NCBI RefSeq assembly: GCF_024464655.1
Contig: NZ_JANHAV010000012.1
Coordinates: forward strand, 1 to 64,000
Reading direction: 5' to 3'
Length of the DNA: 64,000 nucleotides
Source: Halobellus inordinatus
Lineage (GTDB): Archaea; Halobacteriota; Halobacteria; Halobacteriales; Haloferacaceae
This document shows, piece after piece, positions 34,391 through 42,799 of the stretch (the first letter of the stretch is position 1; every line of letters starts with the position of its first letter). A program made the translations under genes and the position numbers. Below the pieces are notes generated by a model. The model worked only from the letters and a program-made list of their open reading frames with translations, searched no databases and was not told the origin of the DNA.

Positions 34391-36988
34391 ATGACAGGTT
34401 CGGCGCGCGGCGGCCGGGACGCCGGTCGTCCGGATTCGCAGGACGAAGGCGGCGGACGAGAGGGTGGGGCGTCCGCGGGCAGCGACGGTGCGGCCGCGAC
34501 GTTCGACGTCCCCGATATGGACTGTCCCTCCTGTGCGGGAAAGGTCGAGCGTAGCGTATCGAAACTCGACGGGATCGAGGACGTAGACCCCCGTATCGCG
34601 AGCGGACGCCTCACCGTCACCTACGACGCGGGCGCGACGACCGCAGACGACATCGAAGACCGGATCGAGAAAGCGGGCTACCGCGTCGAAGGACGCAGCG
34701 AGGCGACAGTCAGCCTCTCCGTGCCTGGAATGGACTGCGCCTCCTGCGCCGGAAAGGTCGAAAGCGCGCTCGACCGCGTCGAAGGAGTCGAAACACACGA
34801 AACCCGACCGACGACCGGGAGCGTGAGCGTCGCCTACGACGAGCGCGCGGTGTCGCCGGACGACCTCGTGAGCGCGGTCGAGGGTGCTGGCTACGAGGTC
34901 ACTGACGCGAAGGGACAGGGCGGAGATACTGACGGTAGCGTGAGCGGCGACGAGCGCGGTCGAGACTCGATCTGGACGAGTTCACGCGCGGTGAAAACGT
35001 GGATCAGCGGCGTCTTCCTGACGATCGGCCTCGTCTTCGAATTCTTCCTCCCGGGATCGAACGCGCAAGTCGCGAGCGCGCTGGGAACGGAGTTGCTGCT
35101 CGCGGACGTGCTCTTTCTCCTGGCCGTCGCCACCGGCGGGCAGGCGATTCTTCGGAACGGCTACTACTCCGCGCGGAACCTGAATCTCGACATCGACTTC
35201 CTGATGTCGGTGGCGATTGTCGGCGCGCTGCTGGCGAGTCTGGCGTTCGGCGAGGCGCTGTACTTCGAGGCGGCGACGCTCGCGTTCCTCTTCAGCGTCG
35301 CCGAGTTGCTGGAGCGGTACTCGATGGATCGCGCCCGCAACTCGCTCAGAGAACTGATGGACCTCTCGCCGGACGAAGCCACGGTGAAGCGTGGGGACGG
35401 CACCGAGACGGTGCCCGTCGAGGCCGTCGAACCCGGCGACGTCGTCGTCGTACGCCCGGGCGAGAAGATCCCGATGGACGGCACGGTAGAGACCGGCGGA
35501 AGCGCCGTCAATCAGGCCCCGATCACGGGCGAGAGCGTGCCGGTAGACAAGACCGTCGGCGACGATGTGTACGCCGGGTCGATCAACGAAGACGGCTACC
35601 TGGAGATCCGCGTCACGGCGGCGGCGAGCGACAACACGCTCTCGCGCATCGTCGAGATGGTCGAGGACGCCCAGTCGAAGAAGACCGAGCGCGAGCAGTT
35701 CGTCGAGCGCTTCTCGGCGTACTACACTCCGGTCGTGGTCGCGTTCGCGGTCGTCGTCACGCTCGGGACGCCGTTCGTCTTCGGCGTCGGCTGGCCGACG
35801 GCCGTCGTCTACGGCCTGACGCTGCTCGTACTCGCCTGTCCCTGTGCGTTCGTCATCTCGACGCCTGTCTCCGTCGTGTCTGGAATCACGAGCGCGGCGA
35901 AAAACGGCGTGCTCATCAAGGGCGGGTCACACCTCGAAGCGATGGGCGCGGTCGACGTCGTCGCGTTCGACAAGACGGGGACGCTCACGAGCGGCGAACT
36001 CACCGTCACCGACGTCGTCCCGCTGAACGGGAACTCCGAGGCGGAGGTCCTCCGGTGCGCTCGCGGACTCGAAGAGCGCAGCGAACACCCGGTCGGGGAA
36101 GCCATCGTCGCCGCAGCGAACTCGGCTGGCGTCGACGGGCGCACGGTCGACGACTTCGAGAGTCTCACTGGAAAAGGCGTCCGCGCGACGCTCGACGGAA
36201 CGCCCCACATCGCCGGCAAACCGGGGCTGTTCGAGGAACTCGGCTTCGACCTCGAACACGTCCACGCGACCACGGACGGCGGCGTCGTGACCCAGACAGC
36301 CCAGGAGATCTGCGAGCGCAACGACTGCGTCGACCTCCTCCACGGCACCGTCCCCGAGCTCCAGTCTGAAGGAAAGACCGTCGTTCTCGTCGGAACAGCG
36401 GACGAACTGGAGGGGGTCATCGCCGTTGCCGACGAGGTCCGACCCGAAGCCGAGCGCGCCGTCGCCCGACTGAAAGAACTCGGCGTCTCACGGACGGTGA
36501 TGCTGACCGGCGACAACGAGCGGACTGCGCGCGCGATCGCCGAGCGGGTCGGCGTCGACGAGTACCGCGCCGAACTCCTGCCCGAGGAGAAGGTGGATTC
36601 GGTCCGGGAACTCATCGACACCTCCGAGGACGGCGGCGTAGCGATGATCGGCGACGGCATCAACGACGCGCCGGCGCTGGCGACGGCCACGGTGGGAATC
36701 GCGATGGGCGCAGCGGGGACGGACACGGCGCTAGAAACCGCCGACATCGCGCTGATGGCCGACGACCTCGCGAAACTTCCGTACCTCTACGAACTCGCGA
36801 ACGACGCGAACGGCGTCATTCGACAGAACATCTGGGCCAGCCTCGGCATCAAGGCGCTCCTGGCGGTCGCCGTGCCGTTCGGCTACGTTCCGATCTGGTT
36901 GGCAGTGCTGGCGGGCGACGCCGGGATGACTGTCGGCGTGACCAGCAACGCGATGCGGCTCGCGCGGTTGCGGCCCGAAGGCGAGTAA
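34391..36988 (+). CDS. Heavy-metal P1B-type ATPase with two HMA domains (Zn/Cd class)
   Basis: 865 aa from ATG 34391. Two N-terminal HMA domains carry MDCPSC (C45, C48) and MDCASC (about 120). The ATPase core has ITGESVPVD, the phosphorylated DKTGTLT, the SEHPVGEA motif of the N domain and MIGDGINDAP. The membrane metal site reads ACPCAFVISTPVSVVSG. The SxPxxxxSG pattern after CPC is that of Zn/Cd/Pb ATPases, whereas copper pumps have CPCALGLATP. So despite its copper-gene neighbours it is best called a Zn/Cd exporter. It is divergent from nosL. Confidence 0.93.
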   Translation: MTGSARGGRDAGRPDSQDEGGGREGGASAGSDGAAATFDVPDMDCPSCAGKVERSVSKLDGIEDVDPRIASGRLTVTYDAGATTADDIEDRIEKAGYRVEGRSEATVSLSVPGMDCASCAGKVESALDRVEGVETHETRPTTGSVSVAYDERAVSPDDLVSAVEGAGYEVTDAKGQGGDTDGSVSGDERGRDSIWTSSRAVKTWISGVFLTIGLVFEFFLPGSNAQVASALGTELLLADVLFLLAVATGGQAILRNGYYSARNLNLDIDFLMSVAIVGALLASLAFGEALYFEAATLAFLFSVAELLERYSMDRARNSLRELMDLSPDEATVKRGDGTETVPVEAVEPGDVVVVRPGEKIPMDGTVETGGSAVNQAPITGESVPVDKTVGDDVYAGSINEDGYLEIRVTAAASDNTLSRIVEMVEDAQSKKTEREQFVERFSAYYTPVVVAFAVVVTLGTPFVFGVGWPTAVVYGLTLLVLACPCAFVISTPVSVVSGITSAAKNGVLIKGGSHLEAMGAVDVVAFDKTGTLTSGELTVTDVVPLNGNSEAEVLRCARGLEERSEHPVGEAIVAAANSAGVDGRTVDDFESLTGKGVRATLDGTPHIAGKPGLFEELGFDLEHVHATTDGGVVTQTAQEICERNDCVDLLHGTVPELQSEGKTVVLVGTADELEGVIAVADEVRPEAERAVARLKELGVSRTVMLTGDNERTARAIAERVGVDEYRAELLPEEKVDSVRELIDTSEDGGVAMIGDGINDAPALATATVGIAMGAAGTDTALETADIALMADDLAKLPYLYELANDANGVIRQNIWASLGIKALLAVAVPFGYVPIWLAVLAGDAGMTVGVTSNAMRLARLRPEGE

Positions 36989-37021
36989 GATGCTCCCTGG
37001 CGGCGAACACCGCTCGGATCG

Positions 37022-37870
37022 CTATTCCACGCGGAGACGGATGCCGATCCCATCAGTGTCGGCGATTTCGACACCGTCAGAGCGGTCGGTGACGGCGACA
37101 CCTGCGTCCGCGAGACGCTCTCGAAGGGCCGCAAGCGCGTCACTACTCGGAACCACGATCTCGAACCACGCCAGTCCGCGGCCGCCCGCTGGCTCGGACC
37201 GTCCGTTCCACGTGTTGATCCCGACGTGGTGGTGGTAGTCGCCGGCAGCGACAAAGAGCGCGGCGTCGCTGTCGATCTGGACGCCGAGGCCGAGCGTCTC
37301 GACGTAGAACTCGCGGGCGGCCGAGAGTGACGTTGTCTCCAGGTGCACGTGGCCGAGATCGGTTCCAGCGGGTGCGTCCGCAGCGCTGTCGGACTGGGTG
37401 ACGATGGCGTCGACGTCGAGAGGCAGCGTCGACATCTCGACCGTACCGTCGTCCGAACGCGGCCACTCCTCGCGCGGACGGTCACAGTAGATTTCGACCC
37501 CGTTGCCGTCCGGATCACTGAGGTAGAGCGCCTCGCTCACCAGATGATCCGACGCGCCCTCCAGCGTCCAGTGGTCGCGGACCCGTTCGAGAGCCGCACC
37601 CAGCGCTGTGCGCGATGGGACTCTGAACGCGGTGTGAAAGAGGCCGGCCTGCCGGTCAGTTCGCGGCGCGGCGTCGGCGTCGCGGAGCAACACCAAAAGC
37701 GGCGTGTCGTCGGCGCCGAGGGTTGCGCGCGTCTCGCCGCGGGACTGGACGGAGAGACCGACGACTGTCCGATAGAACTCGATCATCTCGTCGAGGTCGG
37801 CGACGCGAAGTGCGGATCGGCCGAGTCGGGTCGCGTCCGGGAGAGGTGTGGGTGAGGCGGTGTTCGTCAT
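37022..37870 (-). CDS. VOC-family (glyoxalase/extradiol dioxygenase-like) protein
   Basis: 282 aa made of two paired VOC modules: the first about residues 12-130 (LRVADLDEMIEFYRTVVGLS, then YLSDPDGNGVEIYCDRP), the second about 165-280 (HVHLETTSLSAAREFYVETL, then HHHVGINTW). The arrangement is that of CatE-like catechol 2,3-dioxygenases, with metal ligands likely His166, His in YHHHVG and the Glu of the first module. The substrate is unknown. It is divergent from the MBL gene at 38022. Confidence 0.88.
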   Translation of the reverse strand: MTNTASPTPLPDATRLGRSALRVADLDEMIEFYRTVVGLSVQSRGETRATLGADDTPLLVLLRDADAAPRTDRQAGLFHTAFRVPSRTALGAALERVRDHWTLEGASDHLVSEALYLSDPDGNGVEIYCDRPREEWPRSDDGTVEMSTLPLDVDAIVTQSDSAADAPAGTDLGHVHLETTSLSAAREFYVETLGLGVQIDSDAALFVAAGDYHHHVGINTWNGRSEPAGGRGLAWFEIVVPSSDALAALRERLADAGVAVTDRSDGVEIADTDGIGIRLRVE

Positions 37871-38021
37871 TCGGTATCAGTACGTCGAAGATGTGGCGCT
37901 TGAAGCGTTTCGGTGTCGGCGACACCACCCGAGAAGTTTCGTGCCGGGACGATCGATACGTGCAACCGCGTTCGGCACGTGGTACACCAGCGTTCAAACC
38001 AGCAGGGAGCCTACACCGAGT

Positions 38022-38696
38022 ATGGCGACGCAGTTGACCGACGACGTGTGGCAGTTCGCGTTGCGCGGCGTCAACGCATATCTCGTCTTCGACGACGTGC
38101 CCACGCTGGTGGACGCGGGGACGCCCTTAGACGGGTCCGCGGTCCGGAGCGGACTCGATTCGGCTGGCGTCGAGGTGAGCGATATCGAACGAGTGCTACT
38201 CACCCACTACGACCTCGACCACATCGGGGCGCTCGCCGCGTTGACGCCGGAGTTAGACGCGACTGTGCACGCGGGACCGTTCGACGCAGACATTCTGACG
38301 AACCGGCGGTCGCCGCCCGTCACGAATCACAAGGGCGCGTTCCAGCGGCTCGCCAGCGTCTTCACGACCCATCCGTCACTCGACGTCGCCGCCGTCGACG
38401 ACGGCGAGGAGGTCGGGACGTTCACCGCCTACCACACGCCCGGTCACACGCCGGGACACGTGGCGTACGTGAGCACCGAGCTCGACGTGGGATTGCTCGG
38501 CGATCTGGTCGCGGAATCCGACGGCGCGCTCGAAGCGTCCGGCTGGGCGATGAGTTACGACACGGCCCAGGTCCGCGAGAGCATCCGACGGCTTGCATCG
38601 GACGCACCGCCGTTCGAGGTCGCGTGTATGGGACACGGAACGCCGCTCCGGAACGGCGGCAGCGACGCGCTCGAGGCGCTCGCACAGCGGTTGTGA
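38022..38696 (+). CDS. Metallo-beta-lactamase-fold hydrolase
   Basis: 224 aa from ATG 38022; an earlier in-frame start would add about 58 unrelated residues. The MBL signature is LTHYDLDHIGAL (HxDxDH), followed by HTPGHTPGHVAYV, the aspartate in GDLVAES and the final His in CMGHGTPL. This is the glyoxalase II-like class, with two metals. Function in the cell is unspecified: thioester or lactone hydrolysis are both common for the family. Confidence 0.9.
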   Translation: MATQLTDDVWQFALRGVNAYLVFDDVPTLVDAGTPLDGSAVRSGLDSAGVEVSDIERVLLTHYDLDHIGALAALTPELDATVHAGPFDADILTNRRSPPVTNHKGAFQRLASVFTTHPSLDVAAVDDGEEVGTFTAYHTPGHTPGHVAYVSTELDVGLLGDLVAESDGALEASGWAMSYDTAQVRESIRRLASDAPPFEVACMGHGTPLRNGGSDALEALAQRL

Positions 38697-38756
38697 GTTC
38701 CGAAGCAAGACGTCACGGTGTGAGACACGAAGTGAGACGTGGCGTGACCGCCAACT

Positions 38757-39410
38757 TCAGAGCACGTCGAGGACGACGATAGAGAGGTACAACTGCCCGA
38801 GACCGGCAAGGACGAGGAGTACCCCGGCGGCCTGCTTCAGATAGCCCGCGTACCGGCCCGCCCCGCGCCAAGCGGTCACGCCGGCGTCGGTGAGCAGCGT
38901 CACGCCGACGAGCGGGATCGCGACGCCCCCGGCGTAGGCTCCGAGGACGACGAGGCCGCGCGCGGGTGAGAGCGCCGACGCCTGCGCGATCACGCCGAGG
39001 AACAGCGGAACGACGCACCCCGCCGCGGCGACCGCGTAGACCGCGCCGAAAACACCGAATCCGAGCAGCGACTCCGGGCGCTTCGGGAGTGGGATCGTCG
39101 GCGGCGTCCACCCCGAGAGGACCAACAGACCGAAGACGACCAGCATCGCGCCGATCAGCGGTTCGAACAGCGGCAACAACGAGGTGAGTCGCTGGCCGAG
39201 GGCGAACGCGAGCATCGCGATAACGCCGAGCGCGACGATTGCGCCCGCAGCGGCCGCGAGTCCCGAGACGAGCCCGGGCGTGTCGTCGTTCCGGCGGACG
39301 TAGTACCCGACGTATCCGGGCAGCAGCGGGAAGGCACAGGGCGCGAAGAACGTCGTCACGCCCGTGCCGGCGGCGAACGCGACGGTTCCGAGGAAGGCAG
39401 CCGACGTCAC
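38757..39410 (-). CDS. CcdA-type thiol-disulfide electron transporter
   Basis: 217 aa, six helices. The two redox cysteines sit in FFAPCAFPLLPGYVGYY (helix 1) and AAAGCVVPLFLGV (helix 4), the CcdA/DsbD_2 pattern. It carries electrons from cytoplasmic thioredoxin to extracytoplasmic thiols. It overlaps the TlpA gene upstream by 4 nt, so it reduces TlpA and through it probably the SCO protein. Confidence 0.92.
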   Translation of the reverse strand: MTSAAFLGTVAFAAGTGVTTFFAPCAFPLLPGYVGYYVRRNDDTPGLVSGLAAAAGAIVALGVIAMLAFALGQRLTSLLPLFEPLIGAMLVVFGLLVLSGWTPPTIPLPKRPESLLGFGVFGAVYAVAAAGCVVPLFLGVIAQASALSPARGLVVLGAYAGGVAIPLVGVTLLTDAGVTAWRGAGRYAGYLKQAAGVLLVLAGLGQLYLSIVVLDVL

Positions 39411-39943
39411 GTCTCTGAGAGGACGGCGTCGAGTTCGGTTCGGAGGTCCGGTGCGCGGGTCAGACCGGCGTCCTGCCAGCGAATGGTGCCGGCGGCGTCG
39501 GTGACGACGAGATACGGGATCCCGCCGGCACCGAGCGCCGCCATCAGGTCACTGTCGGGGTCGAGAGCGACGGTCCACTCGCCGTGGTGTCGTCGCCACC
39601 ACGCCCGGATATCGTCGGCCGACAGTGTCCCGCCGATCCGCTCGTTGGTGACGGAGACGAACGCGACGCTGTCGCCGTACTCCTCGTAGACGGTCGAGAG
39701 TTCGTTCATCTGCTCTTTACAGGGCGCACACCACGTCGCGAACAGGTCGATTACCGTCGGCGTCTCGGGGACGGGAATCGCCGTCTCGCCGGCCTCTGAT
39801 CCGCGAGCGTCGAGCGTCTCGAGGCGCATCGGGAGCCCCGAGTCGTCGCCACCTGTGCCCGGCAGGTCGCCGCGGAACGCCGCGACGCTGGCACCCGTGA
39901 GCCCGAGCCCGCCGAGCGCGGTCAGGAGCTGTCGGCGGTTCAT
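39407..39943 (-). CDS. TlpA/ResA-like extracytoplasmic thioredoxin
   Basis: 178 aa. The signal peptide NRRQLLTALGGLGLTGASVA is Tat-like and without lipobox. A thioredoxin fold has the active site FATWCAPCKEQMNEL (CAPC, about residue 71-74). It overlaps both neighbours by 4 nt: SCO upstream, CcdA downstream. It presumably passes electrons from CcdA to the cysteines of SCO or a copper site. Confidence 0.92.
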   Translation of the reverse strand: MNRRQLLTALGGLGLTGASVAAFRGDLPGTGGDDSGLPMRLETLDARGSEAGETAIPVPETPTVIDLFATWCAPCKEQMNELSTVYEEYGDSVAFVSVTNERIGGTLSADDIRAWWRRHHGEWTVALDPDSDLMAALGAGGIPYLVVTDAAGTIRWQDAGLTRAPDLRTELDAVLSET

Positions 39944-40605
39944 CGGTTTCTGACGGTTTCGAGGTCGTCGATGATCTGTTCGGGGTCCGGCGAGTCGGTT
40001 CGGTAGGCCCGCTCGACGTAGCCGTCGCTGTTCACGAGGTAGGTCATCGCCGAGTGCGCGAACATATACATATCCATATTATCGGGGTGTGTCCGCTGGA
40101 AGTTCACGCCGAACTGCTCCTGCACCACGGCTTTCGCCCGCGCTTTCGACTCGGGCCTGAGGAAGTGCCAGTTGCCGGCGTCGAGCGCGACGTTCATCTC
40201 CTCGCCGTAGGTTCGGAGGCGTTCTGCGTCGTCACGCTGCGGGTCGAACGTCACCGGGAAGAACGCGACTGCGTCGGCGTACTCCTGTTCGAGAGAGTGC
40301 GCCTGGACGTTCCGCATCGACTGGATCAACACCGGACAGACCGTGTTGCAGTGGCTGTAGAAGAACGTCAGCAGTTGAGGTTTCCCGACGGACCGAACGG
40401 AAACTTCGCCGCCGTCGATTGGGTCCGGAAGCGTCGCGTCCGGGATGCGCTGCCCCCACGCAGGGTACGGGAGTTCCTCGCTCGTGTACTCGCGGTCCGG
40501 TTCAGGCAGGGCGACGTCGGGGTTCGAGTCCCCCAATCCGAGACAGCCCGCTGTGCCAAGCACGCCGGCGGTGGCCGCGCCGCGAAGGTAGGTCCGTCGC
40601 TGCAT
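39940..40605 (-). CDS. SCO1/SenC-family protein (second copy)
   Basis: 221 aa. Signal RRTYLRGAATAGVLGTAGC with lipobox. The copper-binding segment FFYSHCNTVCPVLIQSM is shared with the SCO at 28222. The likely third ligand is the His in MFAHSAMTY (about residue 183). It is the first gene of a SCO-TlpA-CcdA operon for copper-site or cytochrome maturation outside the membrane. It starts 103 nt after the GH42 gene end on the same strand, a gap large enough for its own promoter. Confidence 0.93.
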   Translation of the reverse strand: MQRRTYLRGAATAGVLGTAGCLGLGDSNPDVALPEPDREYTSEELPYPAWGQRIPDATLPDPIDGGEVSVRSVGKPQLLTFFYSHCNTVCPVLIQSMRNVQAHSLEQEYADAVAFFPVTFDPQRDDAERLRTYGEEMNVALDAGNWHFLRPESKARAKAVVQEQFGVNFQRTHPDNMDMYMFAHSAMTYLVNSDGYVERAYRTDSPDPEQIIDDLETVRNR

Positions 40606-40708
40606 ACTGATTGTCGTATCTCAGCGATACGGAGGCATAAGGCGAGTGGTCGTTCTCCGGCGCTGAAAACGGAGGGCTCGGGCTCCCGAGGAGGGCCGTG
40701 CGCGGCCG

Positions 40709-42799
40709 CTACTGGACCGACAAGTCGGTCACTGCAGCGCCGACGACGCCGACACCGTAGCCGGGGATCGACGCGTCGCCGACCTGCCATTCGGCGTCGT
40801 CGGGGGCGTCCACCTCGATGGGGTCGCCGCCGAAGTTGAGCACCCACGTGTGGCCGTCGCGCTCGGCGGCGCGGACAGTCTCCGGGAGCCGGTCGCTGTA
40901 AGCGACGCCGCCGCGGTCGAGGAGGTCGGTGACGAGCGCGTCCGCCAGATCCGACTCGGGACAGACGCCGCAGTAGGTGACCGAGCCGTCGCCGACGACG
41001 TGGTCGAGTACGGCTGGACGCCCACCGGCCGTTCCGGAGGTGTACTCACCGACCGCATCCGCTGTCTCCGGGCGGAGCCACTCGGCCCACGTCCGGTAGT
41101 CGTACGCGTCGCCGCGGTAGGTCAGCGTGGTGTCGACCGACTCGGGGAGACTCTCGTGTTGGTCGACGTGGCCGCCGACGAGCGACGCGAGCGGACCGGG
41201 TGCGAGGTCGGACTGGAGTCGGTTGCCCGGCAGTTTGTACCCCGAGCGCGGCCCCAGAAGCAGGTGTCCGCCGTCGTCGACGTACGATTCGAGTCGGGTC
41301 GCAAGCGACTCGTCCGCGAGGTGGAGCGTCGGTGCGACGACGGCCTCGTAGCCGTCGAGGTCAGTCGCGGGCTCGACGACGTCGACCTGTACGCCTCGCG
41401 CTCGGAGGGCGCGGTAGAACGCGCCGACGAGCCCCCAGTAGTCGAAGTCGGGGGCGTGGGGTTGCTCGGCGAGCGCCCACAGGTCGTCGTAGGAGAACGT
41501 GAGTGCCACGGGCGCGTCGACACCGTCGAGGTCGCCGAGCGACTCGAACTCCGTGGCCGCGCGAGCGGCGTCCTCGTAGCCGCGGTCGGGCGAGCCATCG
41601 TGCTTTCGCAGGCCGGCGTGGTACTGCTCTTGGCCCTGCCGACAGCGGCGCCACCGGAAGTACGAGACGACGTTCGCGCCGTGGGCGACCGCCTGGTGGG
41701 CCCACAGGCGCATCGCTCCCTCGCCGGGTTGCGGGCAGCGCGGCGGCCAGTTGACGTCACCAGGCTGTTGTTCCATCACCCAGAAGCCGGCCGGGCCGCG
41801 GTAGAGGTCGTGGTTGAGGCTCACCTGGTCGGGGTCGCCCGCGCGGAGGCGGTCCTCGGTGACTGATTCGGTATTTCGGTCCTGTGCGAAGCCAGTCGGA
41901 TAGGAGTCCCAGGTGGCGAAATCTAGCGATTCAGAGACGCTGAAGGCGTCGAGGGTGTCGAAGTGGCCCATAAAGTTGTGCGTCACGAACCACTCGTCGT
42001 TCGCCTCACGGAGGACGTCCGCCTGCATCTCGTTGTAGTCGACGACGCTCGCGTTGGCGAAGCGCGCGTAGTCGAGCAGTCGCGAGGGGTGGTGTTCGGC
42101 CGCGGTGTGTCGCGGCGGCTGGAGTTCTGCGAAGGAGCCGTACTGCTGGCTCCAGAAGGTCGTGCCCCACGTCTCGTTGAGGTCGTCGACGCTCTCGTAG
42201 CGGTCGCGACACCACTCGCGGAACGCCGCGGCGCAGTCGTCGCAGTAGCAGCGGACGGTGTGGTGACAGCCGTACTCGTTGTCAGTCTGCCAGCCGACCA
42301 CCGCGTCGACGTCCGCATAGTGCTCGGCCATCCGCCGAGCGACCCGTTTGCTCTCCTCGCGATACACCGGCGAGTTGAAGCAGTAGTGACGGCGACTGCC
42401 GAACTCGCGGGTCGTCCCGTCGGGCTCTTCCTGCAGGATCTCGGGATACTCGTCGATCAGCCACTTCGGCGGCGTCGCCGTCGGCGTACAGAGGACGGCA
42501 TCGATGCCGGCGTCGCCGAGCAGCGAGACGGCGGTGTCGAGCCACTCGAAGTCGAACGCGCCGCGTTCCGGTTCGAGCCGCCCCCACGAGAACTCGGCCA
42601 TCCGCACGACTTCGATGCCGGCCTCGGCCATCTGTTCGACGTCCGTCTCCCAGCGCTCGCGCGGCCAGTGCTCCGGGAAGTAACAGACGCCGATGCGGGG
42701 CGTCGCCGTCGCCGACGCGTCCGACGCAGTGAGTGCGGGTGTCGGGCGGGCGGCCTCGTCGCTGTGCTCCTCGGAATCTCCGTCTGTGTCGTCAGTCAT
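40709..42799 (-). CDS. Beta-galactosidase, GH42
   Basis: 696 aa from ATG 42799, which overlaps the GH36 stop (ATGA); an upstream frame extension is spurious. The catalytic acid/base is in WQTDNEYGCHH (about residue 173) and the nucleophile in WVMEQQPGDVNW (about 344). A structural zinc cluster is seen as CHHTVRCYCDDC. There is no signal peptide, so it works in the cytoplasm on imported beta-galactosides. A trimerisation domain (about 430-630) and a short beta domain follow. It is the last gene of the galactoside operon. Confidence 0.95.
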   Translation of the reverse strand: MTDDTDGDSEEHSDEAARPTPALTASDASATATPRIGVCYFPEHWPRERWETDVEQMAEAGIEVVRMAEFSWGRLEPERGAFDFEWLDTAVSLLGDAGIDAVLCTPTATPPKWLIDEYPEILQEEPDGTTREFGSRRHYCFNSPVYREESKRVARRMAEHYADVDAVVGWQTDNEYGCHHTVRCYCDDCAAAFREWCRDRYESVDDLNETWGTTFWSQQYGSFAELQPPRHTAAEHHPSRLLDYARFANASVVDYNEMQADVLREANDEWFVTHNFMGHFDTLDAFSVSESLDFATWDSYPTGFAQDRNTESVTEDRLRAGDPDQVSLNHDLYRGPAGFWVMEQQPGDVNWPPRCPQPGEGAMRLWAHQAVAHGANVVSYFRWRRCRQGQEQYHAGLRKHDGSPDRGYEDAARAATEFESLGDLDGVDAPVALTFSYDDLWALAEQPHAPDFDYWGLVGAFYRALRARGVQVDVVEPATDLDGYEAVVAPTLHLADESLATRLESYVDDGGHLLLGPRSGYKLPGNRLQSDLAPGPLASLVGGHVDQHESLPESVDTTLTYRGDAYDYRTWAEWLRPETADAVGEYTSGTAGGRPAVLDHVVGDGSVTYCGVCPESDLADALVTDLLDRGGVAYSDRLPETVRAAERDGHTWVLNFGGDPIEVDAPDDAEWQVGDASIPGYGVGVVGAAVTDLSVQ

